Origin: Caballeronia arvi
GTDB lineage: Bacteria; Pseudomonadota; Gammaproteobacteria; Burkholderiales; Burkholderiaceae
Assembly: GCF_001544695.2 (NCBI RefSeq)
Contig: NZ_FCOM02000002.1
Coordinates: 124,001-188,000 of the forward strand
Length of the DNA: 64,000 nucleotides
Direction: 5' to 3'
Of the stretch, positions 48,573 through 57,146 are shown piece by piece. Positions within the stretch are counted from its first letter, which is position 1; each line of letters begins with the position of its first letter. Made by a program: the position numbers and the translations under genes. The notes under the pieces are model-generated. The model was given only the letters and a program-made list of their open reading frames with translations, ran no database searches and had not been told where the DNA came from.

Positions 48573-49109
48573 ATGAGCGCACGCATGAGTCCCTCATTGA
48601 CCGTCAGCCGCATCGCCGCGCAACACGGTTCGGTTTTGCGCGAGCTTCGCACCGCGTCACTGCGCGAAGCGCCCTACGCTTTCGGCGAAACGCTCGAAGA
48701 TGCGCTGCTCGTCGACCCGTCGTCGTTCGACCAGACCGCCGCGCTGCACGCGAACTCGCCGCGGCTCGCGACGTTCCTGCTCTACACGGAAGGTCATCCC
48801 TGCGGCCTCGTGCATGCGTACATCGAAGAGACGCCGGAAGAGCGCGCGTTCGTGAGCGCGCTGTGGGTCGCGCCCGCCGTGCGGCATCTGCGCGGCGGCG
48901 AACTGCTCGTGAACGTCGCTTCGCAATGGCTCGCCGGGCAGGGCGCCGCCGAAGTGCATGCGTGGATCTCCGAGGAAAACCGCACCGCGATGCGCTTCTA
49001 CGAACGCCTCGGTTTCGGTCCCACGGGCGACCGCCGCGCGATGCCGTCTCACGAGGAAGAAGCCGAGTCGCTCTTCGTGCGTCACATGCATGCCGAGGAC
49101 GACGCCTGA
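48573..49109 (+). CDS. GNAT-family N-acetyltransferase
   Basis: The 178-residue protein has the acetyl-CoA fold: strand FLLYTEGHPCGLVHAYIEE, then ALWVAPAVRHLRGGELLVNVASQWLAGQG (motif A, here with RGGELL in place of the common RGxGxA/G) and the C-terminal NRTAMRFYERLGFGPTGD (motif B). It acetylates an amine of a small molecule or protein; the substrate is unknown. The start MSARMSP is used; MSPSLTV four codons later is possible. Confidence 0.88.
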   Translation: MSARMSPSLTVSRIAAQHGSVLRELRTASLREAPYAFGETLEDALLVDPSSFDQTAALHANSPRLATFLLYTEGHPCGLVHAYIEETPEERAFVSALWVAPAVRHLRGGELLVNVASQWLAGQGAAEVHAWISEENRTAMRFYERLGFGPTGDRRAMPSHEEEAESLFVRHMHAEDDA

Positions 49110-49274
49110 TACGCGTCTGACACGCATCGGTGCACGCCGTACGTTCGCTTCCCGCGTGCCCGTCGTGCGAACTTCGCGCACGCACTTCCCGCTTTCGATA
49201 GCTGAAATCGGTCCTAAAAATTATGGCCGTGTGCGACAACGCCTGTAAAATACGCAAAATTTTTGGCCGTTCTT

Positions 49275-50042
49275 ATGTCGCTCAACAAAACGCCCTTCTT
49301 CGAACTGCGCAGCGGCTCCGTCGACACGCTTCTCTTCGTCGTCAAGACTCCCGACCTCGATGCCCTCCGCACTGAACTCACGCGGCGCTTCGAGGCGACT
49401 CCCGAATTCTTCGCAGGCGATGTCGTCGCCATCGACGTGCGCCGTCTCGCCGAACAGGACCGTCTCTCGCTCGCCGATCTCGAAGCGTTGCTGAAGAGCG
49501 TGCGCATGCGTCCGATCGGCGTGGTCGCGCTGCCGGCGCAGACGTGGGCGATTCAATGGGCGAACGAAGGCGGCCTGCCGATTCTCGAAGCGCGCGACAG
49601 ACGCGGCGCACCGAAACCTTCCGCCGACGAAGCGAAGCCGAACACCGAAGCCGCCGCCGTGATCGAGGCCGCGGTCGCCAAGGAGCCGCCGCCTGCGACG
49701 CTGCCGCAACCGGCGACCATCATCGATCGTCCGCTGCGTTCGGGCCAGCAGGTCTACGCCAAGGGCGATCTCATCGTGCTCGGGCTCGTGTCGTACGGGG
49801 CCGAAGTGATCGCGGAAGGCAATATCCATATCTATGCGCCGTTGCGTGGCCGCGCGCTCGCGGGCGTGCACGGCAATCTCGACGCGCGCATCTTCTGCAC
49901 CTGTCTCGAGCCGGAACTGATCTCCATCGCGGGCATCTATCGGACGACCGAGAACCCGCTGCCGGCCGACGTGCTGAGCAAAGCGGTGCAGATCTGGCTG
50001 AGCGACGAAAAACTCATGATCGAACCGCTGCGTCTGACCTGA
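49275..50042 (+). CDS. minC: Septum site-determining protein MinC
   Basis: The 255-residue protein inhibits FtsZ ring formation away from midcell. The N-terminal domain (about 1-105) binds FtsZ; a Pro/Ala-rich linker (about 110-145) leads to the C-terminal beta-helix domain (about 150-250) with [39 protein letters not shown] and [17 protein letters not shown]. The start MSLNKTP is the family position. It is the first gene of minCDE. Confidence 0.96.
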   Translation: MSLNKTPFFELRSGSVDTLLFVVKTPDLDALRTELTRRFEATPEFFAGDVVAIDVRRLAEQDRLSLADLEALLKSVRMRPIGVVALPAQTWAIQWANEGGLPILEARDRRGAPKPSADEAKPNTEAAAVIEAAVAKEPPPATLPQPATIIDRPLRSGQQVYAKGDLIVLGLVSYGAEVIAEGNIHIYAPLRGRALAGVHGNLDARIFCTCLEPELISIAGIYRTTENPLPADVLSKAVQIWLSDEKLMIEPLRLT

Positions 50043-50129
50043 CGAGTCGAATCAACTCGCGCGCCCGATGCCCTGGCGCGCGCTCGAAGGCAACGCGAGC
50101 GGACCTATTGACGAACACAAGGTACTTGT

Positions 50130-50945
50130 ATGGCAAAAATCATTGTGGTGACTTCGGGGAAGGGCGGCGTCGGCAAGACGACCACCAGCGCGAGCTTCGC
50201 ATCGGCGCTCGCATTGCGCGGCCACAAGACGGCCGTGATCGACTTCGACGTCGGTCTGCGCAATCTCGACCTCATCATGGGTTGCGAACGCCGCGTGGTG
50301 TACGACCTGATCAACGTCATTCAGGGCGAAGCGAATCTGCATCAGGCACTCATCAAGGACAAGAAGTGCGAGAACCTCTACATCCTGCCGGCCTCGCAGA
50401 CGCGCGATAAGGAAGCGCTCACGCTCGAAGGCGTCGAGAAGGTCATCAACGAGCTGGTCAAGATGGACTTCGAGTACATCGTCTGCGATTCGCCGGCGGG
50501 TATCGAATCCGGTGCGCTGATGGCGATGCACTTCGCCGACGAAGCGCTCATCGTGACCAATCCGGAAGTGTCGTCGGTGCGCGACTCGGACCGCATTCTC
50601 GGCATTCTGTCGTCGAAGACGAAGCGCGCGATCGAAGGCAAGGAACCCGTCAAGGAACATCTGCTGATTACGCGCTACAACCCGAAGCGCGTTTCCGAAG
50701 GCGAGATGCTGTCGCTGTCGGACATCCAGGAGATTCTGCGCATCGATCTGATCGGCGTGGTTCCGGAATCGGAAGCGGTGCTGCATGCATCGAACCAGGG
50801 CTTGCCCGCAGTGCATCTGGACGGCACGGATGTCGCCGAATCGTACAAGGACGTGGTGTCGCGTTTCCTCGGCGAGGAGAAGACGTTGCGCTTCACCGAT
50901 TATCAGAAGCCAGGTCTGTTGCAACGCATCTTCGGCACCAAGTAA
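50130..50945 (+). CDS. minD: Septum site-determining ATPase MinD
   Basis: The 271-residue membrane-cycling ATPase has the deviant Walker A motif GKGGVGKTT (10-18), the VIDFDVGLRNLDLIMG switch region and a C-terminal amphipathic helix (GLLQRIFGTK) for membrane binding. It recruits MinC and oscillates with MinE. minE follows after 9 bases. Confidence 0.98.
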   Translation: MAKIIVVTSGKGGVGKTTTSASFASALALRGHKTAVIDFDVGLRNLDLIMGCERRVVYDLINVIQGEANLHQALIKDKKCENLYILPASQTRDKEALTLEGVEKVINELVKMDFEYIVCDSPAGIESGALMAMHFADEALIVTNPEVSSVRDSDRILGILSSKTKRAIEGKEPVKEHLLITRYNPKRVSEGEMLSLSDIQEILRIDLIGVVPESEAVLHASNQGLPAVHLDGTDVAESYKDVVSRFLGEEKTLRFTDYQKPGLLQRIFGTK

Positions 50946-50954
50946 GGGGACGCA

Positions 50955-51209
50955 ATGTCGATTCTTTCGTTTTTGCTGGGCGAGAAAAGAAAGTCCGCTT
51001 CGGTCGCGAAGGAACGCTTGCAGTTGATCATTGCGCACGAGCGCGCGGGTGGCAGAGCCGCCGCCGATTATCTGCCGGCGTTGCAACGGGAACTCGTTGC
51101 CGTGATTTCGAAGTACGTGAAGATTTCCGATGACGATATTCGAGTGAGCCTCGAACGTCAGGACGACCTCGAAGTGCTGGAAGTGAAGATCGAGATTCCG
51201 CAGGCCTGA
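50955..51209 (+). CDS. minE: Cell division topological specificity factor MinE
   Basis: The 84-residue protein stimulates MinD ATPase activity and drives pole-to-pole oscillation. The N-terminal part ([29 protein letters not shown]) holds the membrane-targeting and MinD-binding segment; the C-terminal half dimerises. A good ribosome-binding site (AAGGGG) precedes the ATG. It ends the min operon. Confidence 0.97.
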   Translation: MSILSFLLGEKRKSASVAKERLQLIIAHERAGGRAAADYLPALQRELVAVISKYVKISDDDIRVSLERQDDLEVLEVKIEIPQA

Positions 51210-51246
51210 TGTCGAGCGGCGCGTGGCACGCGCGCCGCGTTTTTCG

Positions 51247-51279
51247 AAAGAGCCAGAATCACGCGATTCCGGCTCTTTT
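51247..51279 (+). terminator. Rho-independent terminator of minCDE
   Basis: AAAGAGCC and GAATC pair with GATTC and GGCTCTTT around a 4-base loop (one mismatch in the stem), followed by TTTT. It lies about 38 bases after minE. The rest of the 312-base gap to 51521 shows no gene. Confidence 0.85.
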
Positions 51280-51521
51280 GGTTGGTGCGTTATCGTTTGC
51301 GCGGCGCTTCTTGCGCTTGAATCGTCGCCGCGAACCCGCTGTGACACTCGTCTGACGTTCATCCACAAACCGTTCCAGATTCGGCCTCATTGATCGGTCG
51401 TGCGCGTCATCGCTCGCACGCCTCTGCGCATTGGAAAGATACGCGGGCGTTTTTTAGTCCGCGAAGCCTTCATCCGCGCGCCACGCGCGCGTTCAATGTA
51501 TTCAGAGATACGAGGTCGATC

Positions 51522-51827
51522 ATGAAACTGTCTATTCGCCATCTGCTCGCTCAGGCCGCGCTGGTCGTCGCCGGCGTCGTGACCATGTCCGGCGCTTTCG
51601 CCGACGTGGTGATCGTCGCGCCGAGCGCTCCGCCCGCGCCGCGCTACGAGCCGGTTCCGCCGCCGCGCGTCGGCTTCGTCTGGGACGGCGGTCACTGGAA
51701 CTGGGAAGGCCGCTATGTGTGGGTACCGGGCCACTGGATCGAGGCGCGGGCGGGCGCGCGCTGGGCGCCAGGCGTGTGGGCGCCGTTCCGCGGGCAGTAT
51801 CGCTACGTTCCGGGCCACTGGATCTGA
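51522..51827 (+). CDS. Exported YXWGXW-repeat protein
   Basis: The 101-residue protein has a signal peptide (about 1-27, ending AFA). The rest is built of short repeats rich in Trp, Gly, His and Tyr: VGFVWDGGHWNWEGRYVWVPGHW, GARWAPGVWAPFRGQYRYVPGHW. This YXWGXW/BcpO-type repeat occurs in many Burkholderia exported proteins of unknown role. A Pro-rich segment (about 35-50) precedes the repeats. It is a stand-alone gene. Confidence 0.88.
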   Translation: MKLSIRHLLAQAALVVAGVVTMSGAFADVVIVAPSAPPAPRYEPVPPPRVGFVWDGGHWNWEGRYVWVPGHWIEARAGARWAPGVWAPFRGQYRYVPGHWI

Positions 51828-52106
51828 TTCGCGCGGTAATTGCGCTTCGTCGTCGTCGCTCAACGGCGATGACGAACGTGCAGACAAACGCAGGGCCAGA
51901 AAAAAAGAACAGGCGCGAGGCTTTCGCCGGGCGCCCAAGAAACGCTCCCGCAATGAGCAGGAGCGGAGAGGAGAAGTGAGCCGTACGTCAGGCCCGAAAT
52001 ACGAGCCACACGAACCGCAACACATGCTCAGAGTGTGCGCTCCGGGGAAAGTTCAACCGATTCGAAATTTTTTTAGATCCGACGTGCGCAGCCGACGTCG
52101 ACGGCG
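51828..52106. other. Gene-free stretch with no recognised feature
   Basis: No convincing gene is seen on either strand; a 36-codon frame at 51871-51979 lacks a clear ribosome-binding site and similarity. The region lies between the YXWGXW gene and a small membrane-protein gene. Confidence 0.4.
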
Positions 52107-52286
52107 TCATGCGGTCAGGACTTCGAACGCGAGCACCGCCAGAATCGCGCCGACGTTTGCCAAGATGGCTTCGAAGAGCACGCCACGCCAGGTCGCCGGA
52201 CGGATTTTCACCGCGAGCAGCAGCGCTGTCGAAAGCGCGATCGCGATGATCGCGACGAGATGAGAACTCTGCAAGTGAATGTGCAT
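52107..52286 (-). CDS. Small two-helix membrane protein
   Basis: A 59-codon frame begins MHIHLQSSHLVAIIAIALS and holds two hydrophobic helices (about 9-26 and 36-55) separated by KIRPATWR. The composition is fully membrane-like, which is unusual for a chance frame, and a GGGAA purine stretch lies upstream of the ATG. It is too short for most gene finders. The function is unknown. The gene lies divergent from the OpgC-type gene, about 235 bases away. Confidence 0.55.
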   Translation of the reverse strand: MHIHLQSSHLVAIIAIALSTALLLAVKIRPATWRGVLFEAILANVGAILAVLAFEVLTA

Positions 52287-52521
52287 GACGGCTTCCCGTG
52301 CGCGGTCCAGGTTTCAAGCGTCGTTTGTCGAACTTCTTTCGAGCTCGTCTAATGGAAGTGGACAGAAAAGTCATTTTCCCGCCAGCTTGTCGACTGGCAT
52401 CGAGTGTTAATTTAAATAGCCGCTGATTCAGGGAATTTTCTTTTCGGCATAGGTACAAACCCCGCATGTGCGCACGCCGATCAGGCGCGCCGAAACCGCA
52501 GGTTCGTGGAGCATTCGCCAG

Positions 52522-53700
52522 ATGACTTCCCCGACACGTTCTCTCGAAGTCGATTTCTTTCGTGGAATCGTGCTGCTCATTATCGCGGTGGACCATATAA
52601 CGGGAAGCGTGCTATCGCGCTTTACGCTGCATCAATACGCATTTTGTGATTCCGCCGAAGTATTTGTGTTTCTCGGAGGTTATGCGTCGGCGGCGGCTTA
52701 TACGGCGCTTGCGACTCGCCGTAACGTTTCAGCCGCCCGCCGACGCTTTTTCAAACGCAGCTGGGAAATCTATCGCGCGTACCTGTTCACGGCGTTTCTC
52801 ATGCTGATCGGCGGCGGCCTGCTGATGGCGCTCAAGGTCGATACGCCGATGGTCCAGTACACCGAGTGGCCCAACTTTCTCGCGCGTCCGTTCGGCCTCG
52901 TCGCCGATATCGCGTTGTTACGCCAGCAGCCGTATCTCTCGGCGGTGCTGCCGATGTACTCCGTGTTCGCGCTCGCCGTCCCGGTGATCGTGCCGCTCGC
53001 GCAGAAGCGGCCGGTCGTCGCCCTGTTCGGCAGCTTGCTCGTGTGGCTCGCGGCGATGCCGCTGCTGCGTTTCCTCCCCGGCACCTACGGCGAAGCGTGG
53101 TCGTTCAATCCATTCGCATGGCAGTTGATGTTCATGACCGGCGTGCTGGCGCGCGTGCAACCGATCAGCGACGACTTCCACGCCGGCAAAGTCGCGCGCT
53201 GGCTGACGGCGGGCGCGATCGCGCTCGCGCTGACGTTCGCGTTCTCCAAGCTCTTCCTCGAAACGCAGGCGCCGCCGGGATACATGAAGCAGAATCTCGC
53301 GACGCTGCGCATCGTGAGCTTCGCGGCCATCGCGTGGGTGGTCGCGCGTGCGGTCTATGCGGGCTGGATCGCGAGGCTCGCGCGCAAGCTGCCGGGCATC
53401 GTGACGATCGGGCAGCAAGGGCTCGTGTGCTTCATCGCGGGCACGTGTGTATCGCTCGTGCTGGATTCGGCGTTGCGCGCGATGGGCGTGCTCGGACTCG
53501 GGCGCTATCCGTCGCACTGGATTCTCGGGCTCATTGCCGATGGCATCGCGATCGTGAGCCTGCTCGCGCTCGCGCGCTTCTGGGCGGACCGCAAGGCGGC
53601 GAAGGCGGCGCGCGCAAAAGGCGTCGGGATGCCGACGCCTCGCCTTCCCGTCATGAAGGGACCGCTGCCCGCTCATGCGAGCAACCGGCGCGATCGCTGA
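52522..53700 (+). CDS. OpgC-type membrane acyltransferase
   Basis: The 392-residue inner-membrane protein has about 10 helices. The opening RSLEVDFFRGIVLLIIAVDH matches the conserved start of the OpgC/acyltransferase group (an Arg/Asp-Phe-Arg-Gly and a His near the first helix), and CDSAEVFVFLGGYASAAAY is also typical. Members add succinyl or other acyl groups to glucans or other polymers. There are no opgG/opgH genes in the window, so the polymer is unknown. The start MTSPTRS was chosen because upstream residues look non-native. A Lys/Arg/Ala-rich cytoplasmic tail ends the protein. Confidence 0.88.
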   Translation: MTSPTRSLEVDFFRGIVLLIIAVDHITGSVLSRFTLHQYAFCDSAEVFVFLGGYASAAAYTALATRRNVSAARRRFFKRSWEIYRAYLFTAFLMLIGGGLLMALKVDTPMVQYTEWPNFLARPFGLVADIALLRQQPYLSAVLPMYSVFALAVPVIVPLAQKRPVVALFGSLLVWLAAMPLLRFLPGTYGEAWSFNPFAWQLMFMTGVLARVQPISDDFHAGKVARWLTAGAIALALTFAFSKLFLETQAPPGYMKQNLATLRIVSFAAIAWVVARAVYAGWIARLARKLPGIVTIGQQGLVCFIAGTCVSLVLDSALRAMGVLGLGRYPSHWILGLIADGIAIVSLLALARFWADRKAAKAARAKGVGMPTPRLPVMKGPLPAHASNRRDR

Positions 53701-53721
53701 GCGCGCCGGTTCGTTCCTGCT

Positions 53722-55026
53722 TCACTCCAGCGCGATATGCCGCGTCTCGCGCATGCACAGCACGGCGATGAGGCTCACCGCCGCCGCCGCCGATACATAG
53801 CCGCCGACCCACGCGAGCCCGCCGCGATTGGCGAGCAGTTGCGCGATATACGGCGCCACCGATGCGCCCAGAATCCCGCCGAGGTTATACGCGACGCCCG
53901 CGCCCGTGTAGCGCACGTTGGTCGGAAAGAGCTCGGGCAGGAGCGCGCCCATCGGCGCGAAGGTGACGCCCATCAGGAAGAGCTCGATCGTCAGAAAGAG
54001 CGCCACCTGGATCGTGTCGCCGCTGCCGAGCAGCGGAGCCATCGCGAAGCCGGACAGAATCGCGGCGACGCAGCCGACGACGAGCACCGGCTTGCGCCCG
54101 AAGCGGTCGCTCGCGATGGCCGAGATCGGCGTCGCGATCGCCATGAACAGCACGGCGAAACACAGAAGGCCGAGAAACGTCTCGCGCGCGAAATGCAGCT
54201 TGGCGACGCCATACGACAGCGAGAACACCGTCGAGATATAGAAGAGCGTGTAGCAGACGACCATCGCGAACGCGCCGAGCAGCGTCGGCGCGAGATGGCT
54301 GGACAAGAGCGTCGCGACCGGCACCTTCACGCGCTCGTGACGCTCGACGGCCGTGCGGAACGCCGGCGTTTCCGCGATCTTCAGACGCACGTAGAGGCCG
54401 AGCGCGACCAGCACCGCGCTCACGATGAACGGCACGCGCCAGCCCCAGCTGCGGAACTGCTCATCGGAGAGCGAGACCGCGAGTCCGAAGAACAGTCCGT
54501 TCGATGCAAGAAAGCCGATCGACGGCCCGAGCTGCGGGAACATGCCGAAGAGCCCGCGCTTGCCTTGCGGCGCGTATTCGGTGGCGAGCAGCGCGGCGCC
54601 GCCCCATTCGCCGCCGAGCCCGATGCCTTGCCCGAAGCGCAGGATGCACAGCAGGATCGGCGCTGCGCTGCCGATCGAATCGTAGCCGGGCACGAAACCG
54701 ATGAGCGTCGTCGAGACGCCCATCACCAGCAGCGAGGCGACGAGCGTCGATTTGCGGCCGATGCGGTCGCCGAAATGGCCGAACAGAAACGAGCCGATCG
54801 GCCGCGCGAAGAACGCGATGCCGAACGTCACGAACGCGGAGAGCGCCTGCGCGGCGGGTGAATCGTGCGGAAAGAACACCGGTCCGATGACGAGCGCGGC
54901 GGCGGTCGCGTAGACATAGAAATCGTAGAACTCGATCGCGGTGCCGATGAAGCTCGCGAAAATCACGCGCGACGCGCTTTGAGATCCGTCGCCGGGCTTT
55001 GCGTCGGAAAGCGAGGGTGCAGCCAT
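53722..55026 (-). CDS. MFS metabolite:proton symporter
   Basis: The 434-residue transporter has 12 helices and the MFS loop motif GHFGDRIGRKSTL, plus FIGTAIEFYDFYVYATAAAL and RFGQGIGLGGEWGGA, hallmarks of the metabolite:H+ symporter group (ProP, KgtP, ShiA types). The start MAAPSLS is placed 6 bases after GGAG; an ATG two codons earlier is an alternative. It is convergent with the OpgC-type gene. The substrate is probably a small organic acid or osmolyte, but not known. Confidence 0.92.
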   Translation of the reverse strand: MAAPSLSDAKPGDGSQSASRVIFASFIGTAIEFYDFYVYATAAALVIGPVFFPHDSPAAQALSAFVTFGIAFFARPIGSFLFGHFGDRIGRKSTLVASLLVMGVSTTLIGFVPGYDSIGSAAPILLCILRFGQGIGLGGEWGGAALLATEYAPQGKRGLFGMFPQLGPSIGFLASNGLFFGLAVSLSDEQFRSWGWRVPFIVSAVLVALGLYVRLKIAETPAFRTAVERHERVKVPVATLLSSHLAPTLLGAFAMVVCYTLFYISTVFSLSYGVAKLHFARETFLGLLCFAVLFMAIATPISAIASDRFGRKPVLVVGCVAAILSGFAMAPLLGSGDTIQVALFLTIELFLMGVTFAPMGALLPELFPTNVRYTGAGVAYNLGGILGASVAPYIAQLLANRGGLAWVGGYVSAAAAVSLIAVLCMRETRHIALE

Positions 55027-55313
55027 AGCCATCTCCGTTGTCGTGTTGCCTTTGTGCGAAGCATTGTCGCGCGCATCGCCGGGCAAGGGCGACGGAAATG
55101 TCGGGCGATTGGGTCGCCGGGCGCGCGTCAGCTTTTTGTAGGGATTGCGATGCGATGAGACTCAACGACGCGAGTAGCGCGTGTGATGACGGCGCAGTCG
55201 GACTGCGCCCGGCGCTTCGCCGACGCGCGGGATGGGCACGAGGCGAAGGCCGCGCCGGAAGCGGGTCCGGCAAGGGGTGAAAAATTATAACGAGCGTGCG
55301 CAGTGCGCGCCAA

Positions 55314-55802
55314 TCAATCGAGGGTCATCGCCTGCGGTGAGTGCGACGTTTGCAGCTGGAACTTGCCGTTGTCGTTGAACATCCAGCCTTCGAAAAGCTC
55401 CAGTTGACCATTGCCGTTCAGAAGTTGCGCGGGCGGCGCGGGCAACGGTGCCGCGCGGCGCAGCGACGCGAGCGCGGTGGCTTCGGCTTCGTCGTCGCCA
55501 TTGGTGCGATACACCGACGACGTGATGAGGCGTCCGCCGCGGTCCACTGTGAAGGACACGAGCACGAATGAGCGCAGCATCGCTTGCGGCGTGCCCTTCA
55601 GCACGAGCGACAGATTGCGTTCGAAGATACGTTGCGCGACATGCGCCTTGTACTCGTCGAGCGTCTGACCGGGGACTGGCGGCGCGGCGGCGGCGGCGGT
55701 GCGTGCTGCCACGACACTGGGCGGCGGGGTGATCGTGCAGGCGCTCATCGCCAGCGCACCGACGAGCGCAATGACGACAGAGCGGAAAGATGAGGCGGAC
55801 AT
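55314..55802 (-). CDS. TonB-C-like exported lipoprotein
   Basis: The 162-residue protein has a lipoprotein signal ending LAMSAC, then an Ala/Pro-rich linker and a domain with YKAHVAQRIFERNL, SFTVDRGGRLITSSVYRTNGDDEAEATALASLRRAAPLPAPP. The last pattern is typical of TonB C-terminal-like domains. A periplasmic or envelope role is likely. No exbB or exbD is near. The start MSASSFR was chosen over a longer frame without signal properties. Confidence 0.75.
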   Translation of the reverse strand: MSASSFRSVVIALVGALAMSACTITPPPSVVAARTAAAAAPPVPGQTLDEYKAHVAQRIFERNLSLVLKGTPQAMLRSFVLVSFTVDRGGRLITSSVYRTNGDDEAEATALASLRRAAPLPAPPAQLLNGNGQLELFEGWMFNDNGKFQLQTSHSPQAMTLD

Positions 55803-55941
55803 CGCCGGAAATCGAAAAGATCGCGTTACTTCAATGGTAGTCGCTGCAAAGGCGGAGAGCGAGACGAAACGTGCGGTGACGCGCGTTCGGGCGCGGGTTT
55901 TGCTGAGCATCTTTCATTCGAAAGCACTCGAGGAGGAAGCC

Positions 55942-56100
55942 ATGAGCACCGAGACGAATCAGCCGGAAGACGGGAAGCCTGTTGAGCACAGCGACAACGA
56001 GAAAAGCAAGCTGCCCGAGCGAGACGACGAAAACCGCAAGCAAGCCCCGAACGACAGGCCGGGCAAGCAGTCGGGCGAGGGCGAAGCGCCCGTCGGCTGA
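55942..56100 (+). CDS. Small hydrophilic protein, 52 residues
   Basis: A strong ribosome-binding site (GAGGAGGAAG) stands 2 bases before the ATG of a 52-codon frame beginning MSTETNQPEDGKPVEHSDNE. The product is almost entirely Glu, Asp, Lys, Asn, Pro and Gly, so probably disordered. No known family is recognised. The composition recalls stress-type hydrophilic proteins, but this is only an impression. Confidence 0.6.
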   Translation: MSTETNQPEDGKPVEHSDNEKSKLPERDDENRKQAPNDRPGKQSGEGEAPVG

Positions 56101-56179
56101 AGCGCGCGCCGCGTGTGCGGTATGAGCGCGGCGGTGCTAAGGTAGGAAGGGGATATCCCCGGCATTTCGGGAGACGGCC

Positions 56180-56350
56180 ATGTCACGCAAGAACCATCCT
56201 GCGCCATCGGGCGCGCCCGCGCGTCAGCAGCAACCGGCATCGGCGGCGCATTCGAAGAGCGAATCGAAACGTGCCGCGCCAAAGACGGATGCGGCCAAGG
56301 CGGAGCCGGTTCCGCATGTGCGTCCGCCCGTCAGATCCGACGACAACTGA
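56180..56350 (+). CDS. Small basic Ala/Pro-rich protein, 56 residues
   Basis: GGGAG lies about 6 bases before the ATG of a 56-codon frame starting MSRKNHPAPSG. The product is rich in Ala, Pro, Ser and Lys, predicted disordered and basic. It follows the 52-residue gene by about 80 bases on the same strand. No family is recognised. Low-complexity sequence makes chance possible, but the ribosome-binding site favours a real gene. Confidence 0.5.
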   Translation: MSRKNHPAPSGAPARQQQPASAAHSKSESKRAAPKTDAAKAEPVPHVRPPVRSDDN

Positions 56351-56373
56351 GCGCGCGCCGGCGCGTAGTTCAG

Positions 56374-56691
56374 TCAGTCGGTGTAGGGCTTGACGAGTTC
56401 GGCGCAGTGTAACGGCGCGGTCGATCGGACCGTGCCGGTTTCTGCCGCGCGTGTTTCGACGCAGCGATAGACGCTGTTGGTTTTCTGAAGCACGTAGGTG
56501 TCTTCGGGCAGGCCCGAACTGCGCGCGGGGACGCTCGTCACCGCGACGATGCCATATCCATTCTGAATCAGGTCGAAGAACGTGGCTTCGGTCGCGCGCC
56601 ATTGCGCGGCGTGCTGAGGCTGGGCATGCGCCGGCAGGCTCACGGCGGCGATGCAGCCGAAGAGGATGGGCATGATGCGGCCTGGCTTCAT
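56374..56691 (-). CDS. Small exported protein of unknown function
   Basis: The 105-residue protein has a signal peptide (about 1-23, ending AHA). The mature part (HAAQWRATEATFFDLIQNGYGIVAVTSVP) contains two cysteines (YRCVET, LHCAEL), likely a disulfide. GGAGAAC precedes the ATG. No family is recognised. It is convergent with the 56-residue gene. Confidence 0.75.
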   Translation of the reverse strand: MKPGRIMPILFGCIAAVSLPAHAQPQHAAQWRATEATFFDLIQNGYGIVAVTSVPARSSGLPEDTYVLQKTNSVYRCVETRAAETGTVRSTAPLHCAELVKPYTD

Positions 56692-56795
56692 GGGCGGTTC
56701 TCCGCGTTGTTATGGATGAGGCGGTTAGATGGCGTTGGGGTCGTCGTGTTCACGTCGAATTGTTTCGAAGCGTGCGCGGTGCGATGCGATCGACC

Positions 56796-56955
56796 AAAAA
56801 AATGGCCTCGCTGACTGCGAGGCCCAAGTCCAACCTTACCCATTGAAGGCCTTCGTCACACGAGAATGGGGGAAACTCGGGACGGAGGCAGGGGAAAGAT
56901 ACGTGGCTTGCAGCGCGGTGAATATGCGTAATGTCTTAATGTGCGCGCTCGATGG
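56796..56955 (-). ncRNA. Candidate small RNA ending in a strong terminator
   Basis: On the minus strand an 8-bp stem (GGCCTCGC with its complement) and a 5-base loop are followed by seven T residues (56796-56824). No gene on the minus strand ends there: tRNA-Ser has its own terminator at 56963-57002. A weak TTGCAT and CATTAA pair spaced 18 bases (around 56965-56936) would start a transcript of about 135 bases. This is an isolated-terminator type of evidence only. The rest of the 320-base gap between 56692 and 57011 holds no other gene. Confidence 0.35.
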
Positions 56956-56962
56956 CGGAATG

Positions 56963-57002
56963 CAAAAACGCCTCGCGGGTCGATAGACTCGCGAGGCGTT
57001 TT
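56963..57002 (-). terminator. Rho-independent terminator of tRNA-Ser(TGA)
   Basis: On the minus strand CGCCTCGCG pairs with its complement around a 12-base loop and is followed by TTTTT; the plus strand also ends in TTTT, so it may work both ways. It lies about 10 bases after the tRNA. Confidence 0.85.
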
Positions 57003-57011
57003 GAATTCGGC

Positions 57012-57101
57012 TGGCGGAGGCGGTGAGATTCGAACTCACGGAAGGATCGCTCCTTCGCCGGTTTTCAAGACCGGTGCCTTAAACCACTCGGCCACACCTC
57101 C
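57012..57101 (-). tRNA. tRNA-Ser (anticodon TGA)
   Basis: The 90-base class II tRNA on the minus strand has acceptor GGAGGTG paired with CGCCTCC (one G-C/T-G pair at the inner end), anticodon stem CCGGT/ACCGG with loop CTTGAAA (anticodon TGA, reading UCA and related codons), a long variable arm and GTTCGAATC in the T-arm. The CCA end is encoded. Confidence 0.97.
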
Positions 57102-57146
57102 AGCAAGGCGCGTATTGTAGCGCAAGTCATCGACGCAGAGGAACGT

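Noticed and set aside
51871..51979. Small frame of 36 codons, Lys/Arg/Asn-rich
   Set aside because: No clear ribosome-binding site or protein-like features.
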